From: MGBC124762 sp048201935
GTDB taxonomy: Bacteria; Bacillota; Clostridia; Oscillospirales; Oscillospiraceae
Length of the DNA stretch: 64,000 bases
Assembly: GCA_048201935.1 (NCBI GenBank)
Contig: DBFBGR010000025.1
Location: 1 to 64,000 of the forward strand
Direction of reading: 5' to 3'
In this document: piece after piece, positions 28,117 through 36,952 of the stretch
Position numbering within the stretch: the first letter of the stretch is position 1
Layout: each line of letters opens with the position of its first letter
Notes under the pieces: generated by a model
Told to the model about the DNA's origin: nothing
The model's database searches: none
Seen by the model: the letters and a program-made list of their open reading frames with translations, nothing else
Program-made: the position numbers and the translations under genes

Positions 28117-29475
28117 ATGAAAAAACAAACAAGGCCCGCGGCCCTTTTGCTGGCCCTGGCCCTTCTTTTGAGCCTGACGGGCTGTATGCGGGGCGAGAGC
28201 GGAGATATGTTCGCCCTGCCTGACCCGCCGGAGGATTACCAGAATCTGGACGCCAAGCTCAAGGAGGTCCGGACCTCCATCGGCGGCGAGTCCATCGCCC
28301 CCATGTCGGGCACCAACACCCAGACCGTCCAGCTCCAGGACCTGGACGCCGACGGGCGGCTGGAGTCCGCCGTGGCCTTCTTCCGGGTCCCCAGCGATGA
28401 AAGACCGCTGAAAATCTACATCTTCCGTCAGCAGGAGGACGACAGCTACACCGTGGCCTCGGTCATCGAGGGCGTGGGCACGGGCATCTACTCGGTGAGC
28501 TATGAAAACGTAGGCGGCTCCCCGGGCAAGGAGGCCATCGTCTCCTGGCAGATCTCTGGCGACGACCACACCCTGGGCGTTTACAGCCTGGAGGACGTGG
28601 AGGCCATCGAGCTTTTGTGGGTGGACAGCTACAGCCGCTTCCGCCTGGCCGACCTGGACAACGACCTGGAGCGGGAAGTGGTGGTGCTGTCTCTTCAGAC
28701 CGGCGAGGAGGACGCCTCCCGGGCGGAGTATTACGACTATGACGGCGCGGCCCTGGCCTTGAAATCCACCGCGCCGCTGTCCACCGGCATCAACGAGATC
28801 AAGACCCTGCGCGGGGGTAACCTGGCCGGCGGCATCCCCGCGGTGTTCGTTACCTCCAGCTTCCGGGACGCCCCGGACCAGGTGGTGGATATCCTCTCGG
28901 TGCGTGACGGCGCGCTCACCAACATCACCCTGAACACCGCCACCATGCGAAGCGAGGAGACCGTCCGTTCCTACACCGCCGTCTCCGGCAGCGACATCGA
29001 CCGAGACGGCGTGATGGAGGTGCCCCTGCCCGTCCTGGCCCGGAAGGCCAGCGGCGTCAGCGACGACTTCTGGCTGCTGGAGTGGCGGCAGTTCGACGAC
29101 CGGGGCAGGCCCCACCAGGTGCTCACCACCTTCCATAACGTCACCGACGGCTGGTATTTCGACGTGCCAGACAGCTGGACCCACCGGCTGGTCATCTCCC
29201 GCCAGGACTCGGTCAGCGCCGGTGAGCGGGGCGTGGCCTTCTCCCTGTGGCAGGGCGACGACCGCCCGGCCAAGACCTTCCTGGTCCTCTATAAGATCAC
29301 CGGGGCCAACCAGCAGAGCTGGGCCGGTGAGGGGGACCGCCAGGTGATCTACAGCGATTCCACCGCCACCTACGCCTTCGAGCTCATGCCCCAGGTCTGG
29401 GACACCGGCCTCACCGGCGAGGACATCATCAGCCGCTTCCACATCATCCGGACCGAGTGGTCCACCGAGAACTGA
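28117..29475 (+). CDS. Large lipoprotein with FG-GAP-like repeats, first gene of a two-component operon
   Basis: The 452-residue protein has a lipoprotein signal (lipobox LTGC, Cys 23) and should be tethered outside the membrane. Three calcium-loop-like repeats are visible (DLDADGRLES about 68-77, DLDNDLEREV about 183-192, DIDRDGVMEV about 294-303), as in FG-GAP/VCBS beta-propeller proteins. AAAGGAGGGG precedes the ATG. The response regulator starts 20 nt after its stop and a histidine kinase follows, so it is probably a sensory or client component of that system. No named family is recognised beyond the repeat pattern. Confidence 0.72.
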   Translation: MKKQTRPAALLLALALLLSLTGCMRGESGDMFALPDPPEDYQNLDAKLKEVRTSIGGESIAPMSGTNTQTVQLQDLDADGRLESAVAFFRVPSDERPLKIYIFRQQEDDSYTVASVIEGVGTGIYSVSYENVGGSPGKEAIVSWQISGDDHTLGVYSLEDVEAIELLWVDSYSRFRLADLDNDLEREVVVLSLQTGEEDASRAEYYDYDGAALALKSTAPLSTGINEIKTLRGGNLAGGIPAVFVTSSFRDAPDQVVDILSVRDGALTNITLNTATMRSEETVRSYTAVSGSDIDRDGVMEVPLPVLARKASGVSDDFWLLEWRQFDDRGRPHQVLTTFHNVTDGWYFDVPDSWTHRLVISRQDSVSAGERGVAFSLWQGDDRPAKTFLVLYKITGANQQSWAGEGDRQVIYSDSTATYAFELMPQVWDTGLTGEDIISRFHIIRTEWSTEN

Positions 29476-29495
29476 CCGAAAGGAAGGGACCAGCC

Positions 29496-30191
29496 ATGAA
29501 AAAGGTTTTGGTTTTGGAGGACGAGACCAACATCCGCAGCTTTGTGGTCATCAATCTCAAGCGGGCGGGCTACGAGACCTTCGAGGCGGGCACCGGGGAC
29601 GAGGCCCTGGCCCAGCTCAAGGCCCACCCCGACATCCAGGTCGCGCTGCTAGACATCATGGTCCCCGGCGACATGGACGGCTTTGAGGTCTGCCGCCGCA
29701 TCCGGGCCGGCAATTCCAAGATCGGCATCATCATGCTCACCGCCCGGACCCAGGAGATGGATAAAGTTACTGGGCTGATGACCGGCGCGGACGACTACGT
29801 GACCAAGCCCTTTTCTCCCGCCGAGCTTACCGCCCGGGTGGACGCCATCTGCCGCCGCATGGGCGGTGGGGAGACCGCCGCCGTGGACGATGGGGTCATC
29901 AACAACCCGCCCTTCCTGCTGAACACCCGCAACCGTACCCTGGAGAAAAACGGCCAGCGTGTGAAGCTGACCCAGGTGGAGTACTCCATCATGAAGCTCT
30001 TTATGGATAACCCCGGCAAGGCCCTGTCCCGGGAGGAGATCTTGAGCTCTGTCTGGGGCGAGAAATACTTTGGCGAGCTGAAGATCGTGGACGTGAACAT
30101 CCGCCGCCTGCGCCTGAAGATCGAGGACGACCCCCAGACCCCCGCCTACATCACCACCGTCTGGGGCTTCGGCTACAAATGGGGTTTTTGA
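29496..30191 (+). CDS. OmpR/PhoB-family response regulator
   Basis: The 231-residue regulator has a receiver domain (about 1-120) with the acidic pair in LEDE, phosphoacceptor Asp in LLDIMVPG (about 52), the Thr of MLTAR and the Lys of TKPFSP. A winged-helix output domain (about 135-231) ends ITTVWGFGYKWGF. It should bind direct-repeat DNA after phosphorylation by the kinase encoded 92 nt downstream. ATG at 29496 is preceded by AAAGGAAGGG; an upstream in-frame start would overlap the lipoprotein gene. Confidence 0.95.
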   Translation: MKKVLVLEDETNIRSFVVINLKRAGYETFEAGTGDEALAQLKAHPDIQVALLDIMVPGDMDGFEVCRRIRAGNSKIGIIMLTARTQEMDKVTGLMTGADDYVTKPFSPAELTARVDAICRRMGGGETAAVDDGVINNPPFLLNTRNRTLEKNGQRVKLTQVEYSIMKLFMDNPGKALSREEILSSVWGEKYFGELKIVDVNIRRLRLKIEDDPQTPAYITTVWGFGYKWGF

Positions 30192-30283
30192 CGAGCTATT
30201 ACGTTACGAAAACGCACTGCGCTTTGGAAATAGGTCCTGCATAAAACCTGGCACGAAACATTGGAAAGAGAGGAGGAGACAGC

Positions 30284-31702
30284 ATGGGCAAGACCCCAAA
30301 AAAGGCCCGCACCCAGTCCATTCGCCGCCGGTGGATGGTCAATTCCCTGGGTGTGGTGCTGCTGGTGGTGTTTTTGGGCGTGTCCGCCTTCTCTCTGGCC
30401 ATGTCCAGCTTTTACTACTCCACCGTCTCCTCCGGCCTGGAGGCCCGGGCCAGCATGGCAACCCGGTCCTTCCGCAACTTCACCGAGGCCGAGTACAACA
30501 ACCGCGCGGCCACCTACGTCTCCGAATTTGAGGACAAGGGGAAGCTGGAGATCCAGTTCCTCAGCGCCTACGGCCGCATCCAATATTCCTCCTACGGTCT
30601 CACCGCCGGCTCCATGCCCGGCACTCCTGAGATCGCCAAGGCCGTGGAGCTCCAGGACATCCAGCACTGGTCCGGCGACGACCCCAGTACCGGCGAGCAC
30701 ATCATGAGCGTCTCCTCGCCCATCGTCTACGACGGCTCGGTGGTGGGCGTGGTGCGCATCGTCACCTCTTTGCGCTTGGTGGACCGGCAGATCGCGCTGA
30801 TGATCTTCCTGGCCCTGGGGGTGGGCCTTGTGATGCTGGTGGTGGTCTATTTCTCCAACCTCTACTTCGTCCGCTCCATCGTGGTCCCCGTGGCCGGCAT
30901 CACCGACATCGCCCAGCGCATCGCCGGCGGCAGCTACGGCATCCAGATGGAGAAGACCTCCCAAGACGAGATCGGCGACCTGGTGGACGCCATTAACGAC
31001 ATGTCGCTGAAGATCGACCAGGCCGAGAAGCTGAAAAGCGAGTTCATCTCCTCGGTGTCCCACGAGCTGCGTACCCCCTTGACCGCCATCAACGGCTGGG
31101 CCGAGACCATGGCCAGCGGCGAGGTCCGGGAGGGCGAGGACATGAAAAAGGGCATGGGCATCATCGTCTCTGAGGCCCGGAGGCTCACCAACATGGTGGA
31201 GGAGCTGCTGGAATTCTCCCGCATTGAGGACGGCCGCTTCACCCTCTCCATCGAGCCCGTGGACATCAAGGCCGAGCTGGAGGACGCGGTGTACACCTAC
31301 CGGGAGTTCTTCCGCCGAGAGGGCATCACCCTGACCCACACCGACTGCGACGAGGAGTTCCCGCCCATCGACGCCGATCCCCAGCGGCTGCGCCAGGTCT
31401 TCTGCAACATCCTGGACAACGCCGCCAAGCACGGCGGCTCCGGCCAGCGCATTGAATCGGCCATCCGCCGGGAGGGGAACGAGGCGGTCATCACCATCCG
31501 GGACTACGGCCCCGGCATCCCCGAGGACGAGCTGCCCCACGTGAAGTACAAGTTTTACAAGGGCTCCTCCAAGGCCCGGGGCAGCGGCATCGGCCTGGCG
31601 GTCTGCGATGAGATCGTCACCCGCCACGGCGGTACTCTGGAGCTGGGCAACGCCGAGGGTGGCGGCTGCGTGGTCACCATCCGCCTTCCCGTAGAGAGCT
31701 GA
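30284..31702 (+). CDS. Membrane sensor histidine kinase
   Basis: The 472-residue kinase has two membrane helices (about 19-41 and 166-190) bracketing an extracellular sensor of about 125 residues, then a HAMP domain (about 191-243). The phosphoacceptor H box is SVSHELRTPLT. The ATPase domain has N box NILDNAAKHGG, G1 DYGPGIPEDEL, an F-box VKYKFYKGSS and G2 GSGIGLAV. GAGAGGAGGAG precedes the ATG. It pairs with the response regulator and the upstream lipoprotein. Confidence 0.95.
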   Translation: MGKTPKKARTQSIRRRWMVNSLGVVLLVVFLGVSAFSLAMSSFYYSTVSSGLEARASMATRSFRNFTEAEYNNRAATYVSEFEDKGKLEIQFLSAYGRIQYSSYGLTAGSMPGTPEIAKAVELQDIQHWSGDDPSTGEHIMSVSSPIVYDGSVVGVVRIVTSLRLVDRQIALMIFLALGVGLVMLVVVYFSNLYFVRSIVVPVAGITDIAQRIAGGSYGIQMEKTSQDEIGDLVDAINDMSLKIDQAEKLKSEFISSVSHELRTPLTAINGWAETMASGEVREGEDMKKGMGIIVSEARRLTNMVEELLEFSRIEDGRFTLSIEPVDIKAELEDAVYTYREFFRREGITLTHTDCDEEFPPIDADPQRLRQVFCNILDNAAKHGGSGQRIESAIRREGNEAVITIRDYGPGIPEDELPHVKYKFYKGSSKARGSGIGLAVCDEIVTRHGGTLELGNAEGGGCVVTIRLPVES

Positions 31703-31712
31703 AACAGCGTAA

Positions 31713-31741
31713 AAAACGGACGGCCCCAGGCCGTCCGTTTT
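31713..31741. terminator. Bidirectional Rho-independent terminator
   Basis: A perfect 13-bp AAAACGGACGGCC stem (31713-31725 and 31729-31741) lies between the convergent kinase gene and the membrane-protein operon; A and T tails allow both directions. Confidence 0.9.
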
Positions 31742-31743
31742 CT

Positions 31744-32334
31744 TTACTTCTCGCTCTGCCAGGCCCGCCAATAGCTGCCCAGGTTGAATAAGAGCGGCGG
31801 CAGCAGCCCCGCCCAAAAGCCCGCGCATGCCAGGCCCCACACCGGGTCTTCAGATCCGGCGAGGCCCAGGACGCCCGCGCCGATCCATACGAAAACGCTG
31901 GAGGGAAGCGCCAGGAAAACAGACAGGTAAAACAGCACGATCACAAGGTCGCTCTCCATCGCGAAGACCGCGATGACCCCCGCCGCCCAGCCCCAGGCCA
32001 CGGCGGCCTCGGCCAGCACGCTGGCGGCCAGGTCCCCGCCCTGGAGGGGCAGAGGCCACACGTCCTTGCCGCCGAACCAATACCCCAGCGGGAGATAGCC
32101 CAGCATCAGCGCCATCGGGAGCAGCCAAAAGCACAACGCCTCCAGTAGCCATTTGGGAACGCCCCGGGGCTCGATGGCGAGCAGCGCCAGCCCCATCAGA
32201 TAGACGAGAAAACAGCACACAAAGAAGCAGGATACGGTGTAGCAAAAGTGCGCCCCGGCAAAGCGGACAAACCGCCGCAGGAACAGTTGCCCGGGAGAGA
32301 CCCGCTCCGGGCCGGACAAGGGCAGCTCATCCAT
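31744..32334 (-). CDS. Hypothetical polytopic membrane protein
   Basis: The 196-residue protein has about five hydrophobic helices (for example YTVSCFFVCCFLVYLMGLAL and VIVLFYLSVFLALPSSVFVW) and a short cytoplasmic N-terminus. I do not recognise a family. It starts 4 nt after the DUF4173 gene, so it is translated from the same message. It is the last gene of the DUF2975-XRE-DUF4173 operon. The ATG at 32334 is the first plausible start clear of the upstream gene; the ribosome site is weak. Confidence 0.65.
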   Translation of the reverse strand: MDELPLSGPERVSPGQLFLRRFVRFAGAHFCYTVSCFFVCCFLVYLMGLALLAIEPRGVPKWLLEALCFWLLPMALMLGYLPLGYWFGGKDVWPLPLQGGDLAASVLAEAAVAWGWAAGVIAVFAMESDLVIVLFYLSVFLALPSSVFVWIGAGVLGLAGSEDPVWGLACAGFWAGLLPPLLFNLGSYWRAWQSEK

Positions 32335-32338
32335 GCCT

Positions 32339-33852
32339 TCACCCCCTTGCCGCCCGGGCGGCGGAGAGGGACCAGGTCCGCCAGTCGGAGGCGTCGGCTC
32401 GGGCCTGGGCCTGCCGCAGGGCCACCAGCTCGTCCAGCGCGCCGTCGTCCGTGCCCGCCAGGTCGGACAAGGGCCCCAGCGCGTCATAGGAGAGCTCCAG
32501 GGCAAGGTAATCGCCGTTCATCACGGCGGTCTCCTGCCGCAGATAGAGGTCCACATTGTACCGGGACACCCAGAAGTCCACATTGCAAAAGTTCAGCAGG
32601 AGCCATCCCGCCACCGCCGCCACCAGGGCCACCGGGAAGAACCGGAAGTCGGGCCGCCAGATCTTGACCAGCGCCGCCAGAAACAGCAGCGTCAGCATCC
32701 CCATGCCCCAGTAGGTGAGAAAGCGCTTGAAGGAGAGCCCGTAGGAGCCCACATAGAGGCTCATACGGTAGCACGCCGACACCAAAAACGCGCCGCTCAT
32801 GCACACCATCACGGTGGAGAGGACCTGCACCAGCCGCCATAGTGCTCCCGTCTGCCGGGAAAACTGCCCCGCCAGCAGGATGAGGGTCAAATTGATGCCC
32901 GCCACCGCCACCAACTGGAAGAAGCCGCTGCGGGCATACTGGGCGTAGGTGACGCCGGAGGCGGAGGCCAGGTAGTCCGCGCCGCCGAAGAGGGCGGAAA
33001 ACTGCACCGCCAGGAAAAGGGCGTACAGCGCGTCCATGGCTCCCAGGGTGACCGCCGCCACCGCCGGGTCACAGCGGGGCAGGGCTGTCTGCGCGCGCTC
33101 TGCCGGTGGCTGGGGCCGCCGCAAAGCGTAGAGCAAGGAGAAGAGGAAGGGGAAAAGGCCAGCCCCAACGCCACAGAGAGGACCGTCTCGCCCAAAGCGT
33201 CCGTCAGCCGGGCCAGGGCCCTTTGGGAGAGGAAGGCGAAGTATTCATCGGCGCTGAACAACAGCGGCAGCACCACCGTGCACACCGCCGTGGCCACGCC
33301 CAACCCCGCCAACACCGGAAAAAGCCGCCGTTTTCCCTCACGCTTTCCAAAGGAGGCGATGACCGCCACCCAGGCCGGGAGCTGGGAGAAAAGCCCTCCG
33401 AAGAACAGCCCGGCGCGTTCGGCCAGCATGGCCGGGTGCCACCAGGGCCGGCGGCCCGCGCCGGACCACTGGGCTAGCTGGACCATCATCAGCCCCAAAA
33501 GGGCCAGGGCGTTATACCCGCGCAGCCACTGGTTGGAAAACAGGGCGAAGCAGCTTGCCAGGGCCATGATGGCGGCGAAAAGGAGCAGATTTGGCAGGGC
33601 GCGAAAGCCCTGGAAGCCCTTGTGGCAAAACATGGCGGCGTACCAGGCGGCGACGAGGGCCGTCACGCCCAGGCCGGGGATCTGCAGGCTGGGACTGAGC
33701 AGCAGCGCCGCCAGCACCGACCCCACGCCCCAGGCCAAAAACAGGGCCAGACGGTCTCTGCCGTCGGCGTCGTAGGCCTTGGCCGGGGCTAAATTGGGCG
33801 CATTGTCACAAGCCGGCGGCGTGGGCTCCGCCGGATGGGGTTGCTTTTCCAT
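32339..33852 (-). pseudogene. DUF4173-type membrane protein gene split by a one-base frameshift
   Basis: Two frames together form one protein of about 504 residues. The first (from ATG 33852) carries the N-terminal helices and reads sensibly to about ALGLAF. After the GGGG-AAAA run at 33149-33156 the sense continues in another frame (FLFSLLYALRRP then YAQYARSGFFQLVAVAGINL, the DUF4173 hallmark) to the stop at 32339. Adding one base in the homopolymer run restores a continuous reading frame. This is either a real inactivation or a base-calling error in a homopolymer. DUF4173 proteins are multi-pass membrane proteins of unknown function. It lies 21 nt after the XRE gene. Confidence 0.8.
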
Positions 33853-33873
33853 ATAAAATTCCTCTTTTCTTCG

Positions 33874-34089
33874 TTATTCCTCCGCCTCGTCCTGCCAGGC
33901 CAGGATATCCCCGGGCTGGCAGTCCAGGGCCTTGCAGATGGCGTCCAGCGTGGAGAAGCGCACGGCCTTGGCGTGGCCGTTTTTCAAGATGGAGAGGTTG
34001 GCCAGGGTCAGGTCCACCTCGGCAGCGAGCTGGCTCAGGGTCATCTTCCGCCGAGCCATCATCACGTCCAGATTCACTACGATCGCCAT
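33874..34089 (-). CDS. Small XRE/YozG-type transcription regulator
   Basis: The 71-residue protein is almost entirely a Cro/C1-type helix-turn-helix domain (MTLSQLAAEVDLTLANLSIL, then CKALDCQPGDIL). Small regulators of this type are typically encoded next to DUF2975 membrane proteins, as here, where DUF2975 lies 12 nt upstream. It probably controls its own operon. AGGAGGTGGGG overlapping the intergenic gap serves as ribosome site. Confidence 0.88.
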   Translation of the reverse strand: MAIVVNLDVMMARRKMTLSQLAAEVDLTLANLSILKNGHAKAVRFSTLDAICKALDCQPGDILAWQDEAEE

Positions 34090-34101
34090 AGCCCCACCTC
34101 C

Positions 34102-34671
34102 TCAGATGGTCAGGTCGCTGTCTTCCTTGAGGGCAGCGGCCTGTCCAAAGAGCGCGGACATCACAAGGCACAGCAGCGCGGCCATACCGAAAATGGGGAT
34201 GAACAGCGCGTTATAGGTAAAGACCGGGGCCAGGGAGCGGTAGTAGAAAAAGCCCCATATCATCCGGCAAAGAGCCGCCAGGGCGATGAGCCCGAAGCAG
34301 ACCGCGGCGGTCTTCAGGCTCTTGGCGTTGGCACGCTGGAAGGGGAGGCCCGCCGTCACCGTGCCCAGCACCCGCCTGGCCTGCCACAAAACGATGGCGG
34401 TATTGACCCCGCAAAAGAGCAAAAAGGCGGTCAAAACGGCGGTGTAACCGTCCCGCCAGACCCGCCACAGATACTGCCAGCATACGGTGAAGAAGGCCAG
34501 AGTGTGGTAAAAGGTCCCGTTGGCGATGGCCCACAGCGCTTGCATACCGCCGCCTGCGCCGATGCCCACAAGCCCGGGCACCAGGGGCAGGATCAGCAGA
34601 TTGCACACGAATACGATGGTCACCAGCGCCCGGAGCACCCGGGCCAGCTTTTGTATGGATGTCTCGTTCAT
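34102..34671 (-). CDS. DUF2975 membrane protein
   Basis: The 189-residue protein has four membrane helices (about 13-38, 48-70, 85-103, 125-143 and a final one near 160-178) in the arrangement of DUF2975 proteins, which travel with small XRE regulators. Function is unknown; a role in holding or signalling to the regulator is a common suggestion. ATG at 34671 follows GGAGGGATGGACC. It is the first gene of a four-gene minus-strand operon with a consensus promoter. Confidence 0.82.
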   Translation of the reverse strand: MNETSIQKLARVLRALVTIVFVCNLLILPLVPGLVGIGAGGGMQALWAIANGTFYHTLAFFTVCWQYLWRVWRDGYTAVLTAFLLFCGVNTAIVLWQARRVLGTVTAGLPFQRANAKSLKTAAVCFGLIALAALCRMIWGFFYYRSLAPVFTYNALFIPIFGMAALLCLVMSALFGQAAALKEDSDLTI

Positions 34672-34693
34672 GGTCCATCCCTCCTCGGACCAT

Positions 34694-34722
34694 ATGTTAC
34701 CACCGCTGTTATTGATTGTCAA
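34694..34722 (-). promoter_or_regulatory. Promoter for DUF2975-XRE-DUF4173 operon
   Basis: On the minus strand TTGACA (34717-34722), 17-bp spacer, TAACAT (34694-34699). Confidence 0.75.
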
Positions 34723-34728
34723 GATAAA

Positions 34729-34747
34729 TTTATTGAAAAACAATAAA
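34729..34747. promoter_or_regulatory. Inverted repeat, candidate XRE operator
   Basis: TTTATTG and CAATAAA (34729-34735 and 34741-34747) are separated by AAAAA and lie 6 bp upstream of the -35 box of the DUF2975 operon. A dyad of this size suits the small XRE dimer encoded in the operon. Confidence 0.4.
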
Positions 34748-34762
34748 TATTTTTTGGAGAAC

Positions 34763-34790
34763 AAAAAAGAAGACGCCCGCAGGCGTCTTC
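34763..34790 (-). terminator. Rho-independent terminator of DUF378 gene
   Basis: A 9-bp GAAGACGCC/GGCGTCTTC stem (34769-34777 and 34782-34790) is followed on the minus strand by TTTTTT. Confidence 0.85.
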
Positions 34791-34810
34791 TCTTGCCGGA
34801 GTGTGGCCCT

Positions 34811-35035
34811 TTACGCCGCCTGGGGACGGCGGCCGGTGTCGCGCTCGGTGTCTCGGAACAGCAGGGTGATGCACCACAGCGCGGACAGGCCCACGAGGGC
34901 GTAGATCACCCGGGCCAGGGGCGTGGTGGCGCCGCCGCAGAGGAAGGCCACCACGTCGAAGCGGAACAGGCCCACGCTGCCCCAGTTGAGCCCGCCGATG
35001 ATGGCCAGGGTCAGGGCAATTTTATCGAGAATCAC
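34811..35035 (-). CDS. DUF378 family small membrane protein
   Basis: The 74-residue protein has two membrane helices (about 4-22 and 38-58) with the DUF378 signature LTLAIIGGLNWGSVGLFRFDVVA. The family is widespread in Firmicutes and has no assigned function. A GGAGGA ribosome site precedes the ATG. It is monocistronic, divergent from murB, with its own terminator. Confidence 0.88.
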   Translation of the reverse strand: MILDKIALTLAIIGGLNWGSVGLFRFDVVAFLCGGATTPLARVIYALVGLSALWCITLLFRDTERDTGRRPQAA

Positions 35036-35063
35036 GCTCGTTTCCTCCTCTCTTTGGTTGGAC

Positions 35064-35092
35064 AGTATATAGTTTGGCCGAAGAAGTTGAAA
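35064..35092 (-). promoter_or_regulatory. Possible promoter for DUF378 gene
   Basis: On the minus strand TTTCAA (35087-35092), 17-bp spacer, TATACT (35064-35069). The -10 is good, the -35 weak. Confidence 0.45.
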
Positions 35093-35109
35093 AAAACCCT
35101 GCCAGGGTA

Positions 35110-35138
35110 TTCTATTTGCGAGAAAAATTTGTTATAAT
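35110..35138 (+). promoter_or_regulatory. Promoter for murB operon
   Basis: An extended -10 TGT-TATAAT (TATAAT at 35133-35138) with a weak -35 (TTCTAT, 35110-35115) at 17-bp spacing. Confidence 0.55.
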
Positions 35139-35170
35139 AAAGTGCCAGTTTATAAAATGGAGGTGAGGAC

Positions 35171-36073
35171 ATGGAGGAGACCCTGGACCTGCGGGGCCTT
35201 TTGCCCGAGATCGAACTGCTGGAAAACGAGCCCATGTCCCGCCATACCACCTTCCGCATCGGCGGGCCGGCCCGGTGGATGTTCTGCCCCAAGACCACCC
35301 AGGAGGCGGCCCAGGTGTTGCAGCTCTGCCACGAAAAGGGTATTCGGCCCTTCTTTTTGGGCAACGGCTCCAACCTGCTGGTCAGCGACCAGGGCTATGG
35401 CGGCGTGGTGCTGTCCACGGCCAAGCTGGAGCAGACCCTGCGGCTGGAGGAGGACACGGCCATCTACGTCCACAGCGGCGTGCTGCTGTCCAAGCTGGCC
35501 AATTTCGCCGCCGACCACAGTCTCACGGGGCTGGAGTTCGCCTCGGGCATCCCCGGCAGCGTGGGCGGCGCGGTGCGGATGAACGCCGGGGCCTACGGCG
35601 GCGAGGTGAGCCGGGTGCTGGAACGGGTGGATTACTTAGACCCCGCCGGGCGGCTTTGCTGGGCCACGGCGGCGGAGTGCGACTTCTCTTACCGCCGCAG
35701 CGTCTTTTGCAAACAGCCCTGGCTCATCACCGGGGCGCTGTTTCGCCTGGAGCCCGGCGAGGAGACGGAGATCCGGGGCGAAATGGCAGAGCTGAGCCGC
35801 CGCCGCAGGGAAAAGCAGCCCTTGGAGTACCCCAGCGCGGGATCTACCTTCAAGCGGCCCCAGGAGTATTTCGCCGCCGCCCTCATCGAGGAGTGCGGCC
35901 TGAAGGGCTTCCAGGTAGGCGGGGCCCAGGTGTCGGAGAAGCACAGCGGCTTTGTCATCAACCGCGGCGGCGCCACCTGCGCCGACGTGCTCGGTCTGAT
36001 GGACCAGGTGACGGCCAAGGTGCTGGACCGCACCGGGGTCAAGCTGGAAGCGGAAGTGGAAATTTTACAGTGA
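35171..36073 (+). CDS. murB: UDP-N-acetylenolpyruvoylglucosamine reductase
   Basis: This 300-residue flavoenzyme reduces the enolpyruvyl group to make UDP-MurNAc for peptidoglycan. FAD-binding residues lie in RHTTFRIGGPA and FFLGNGSNLLVSD; GIPGSVGGAVRMNAGAYG is the family core; the proton-donor Ser is in PSAGSTFKRP. AATGGAGGTGAGG precedes the ATG. It opens the conserved murB-rapZ-yvcK-whiA cluster. Confidence 0.97.
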   Translation: MEETLDLRGLLPEIELLENEPMSRHTTFRIGGPARWMFCPKTTQEAAQVLQLCHEKGIRPFFLGNGSNLLVSDQGYGGVVLSTAKLEQTLRLEEDTAIYVHSGVLLSKLANFAADHSLTGLEFASGIPGSVGGAVRMNAGAYGGEVSRVLERVDYLDPAGRLCWATAAECDFSYRRSVFCKQPWLITGALFRLEPGEETEIRGEMAELSRRRREKQPLEYPSAGSTFKRPQEYFAAALIEECGLKGFQVGGAQVSEKHSGFVINRGGATCADVLGLMDQVTAKVLDRTGVKLEAEVEILQ

Positions 36074-36088
36074 CGGAGGGTGGACCCC

Positions 36089-36949
36089 ATGGAATTTATC
36101 ATTGTCTCGGGCTTGTCCGGGGCGGGGAAGAGCAAGGCTGCGTCCTTCTTGGAGGACATGGGCTTTTACTGCGTGGACAACCTCCCCGCCCAGCTCATTC
36201 CCCCTCTGGCCCAGCTTTGCATGGCAAGCCCGGGCAAATATGAGCGGGTAGCCCTGGTCACCGACATCCGTGGCGGCCAGACCTTCGACGCGCTCTTTGA
36301 CGCGCTGGACCAGTTGGAGGCCATGCAGTGCGGCCACAAGATACTATTTGTAGAGGCCGACGCGGAGACCATCATCAAGCGCTATAAGGAGACCCGCCGG
36401 AGCCATCCCCTGGCCCGGGACGGCAGGACCCTGCCCCAGGCGGTGGAGCTGGAGCGCGCCGCCATGGCCGAGGTCCGCCGCCGCGCGGAGTACATCGTGG
36501 ACACCACCGCTCTCTCCACCGCCAAGCTCAAGGGGGAGATCCTGCGGCTCTTTGGCACCCCCGGGGCCATGCCGGAGATGAGCGTCAGCGTGGTGTCCTT
36601 TGGCTTCAAATACGGCATCCCCATCGAGGCCGACCTGGTCTTCGATGTGCGCTGCCTGCCCAATCCCTTCTACATCGCCGAGCTTCGGGACCAGACCGGC
36701 CTGGACGAGGACATCCGGGGCTTTCTGACGGGCTACCAGCAGACCGGCGACCTGCTGCTCCATCTGGAGGACCTTTTGAGCTTTCTGCTGCCCCTCTATG
36801 TGGAGGAGGGCAAGACGGCGCTGGTCATCGCTGTGGGCTGTACCGGCGGGCGGCACCGCTCGGTGTTCGTCACCCGGGCCCTGGCCGATTTTATCCGCCA
36901 AAAGGGATACAACGCCAGCGAGAACCACCGGGACATGACGAGGGCCTGA
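36089..36949 (+). CDS. rapZ: RapZ/YvcJ-family nucleotide-binding protein
   Basis: The 286-residue protein has an N-terminal P-loop (GLSGAGKSKAASFLED) and the C-terminal signature CTGGRHRSVFVT. E. coli RapZ delivers the sRNA GlmZ to RNase E and senses glucosamine-6-P; the Bacillus homologue YvcJ hydrolyses GTP and its role is less clear, so the Gram-positive function is open. ATG at 36089 is chosen because GGAGGG lies 8 nt upstream; an in-frame GTG at 36080 is inside that ribosome site. Second gene of the murB cluster. Confidence 0.94.
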   Translation: MEFIIVSGLSGAGKSKAASFLEDMGFYCVDNLPAQLIPPLAQLCMASPGKYERVALVTDIRGGQTFDALFDALDQLEAMQCGHKILFVEADAETIIKRYKETRRSHPLARDGRTLPQAVELERAAMAEVRRRAEYIVDTTALSTAKLKGEILRLFGTPGAMPEMSVSVVSFGFKYGIPIEADLVFDVRCLPNPFYIAELRDQTGLDEDIRGFLTGYQQTGDLLLHLEDLLSFLLPLYVEEGKTALVIAVGCTGGRHRSVFVTRALADFIRQKGYNASENHRDMTRA

Positions 36950-36952
36950 GCC

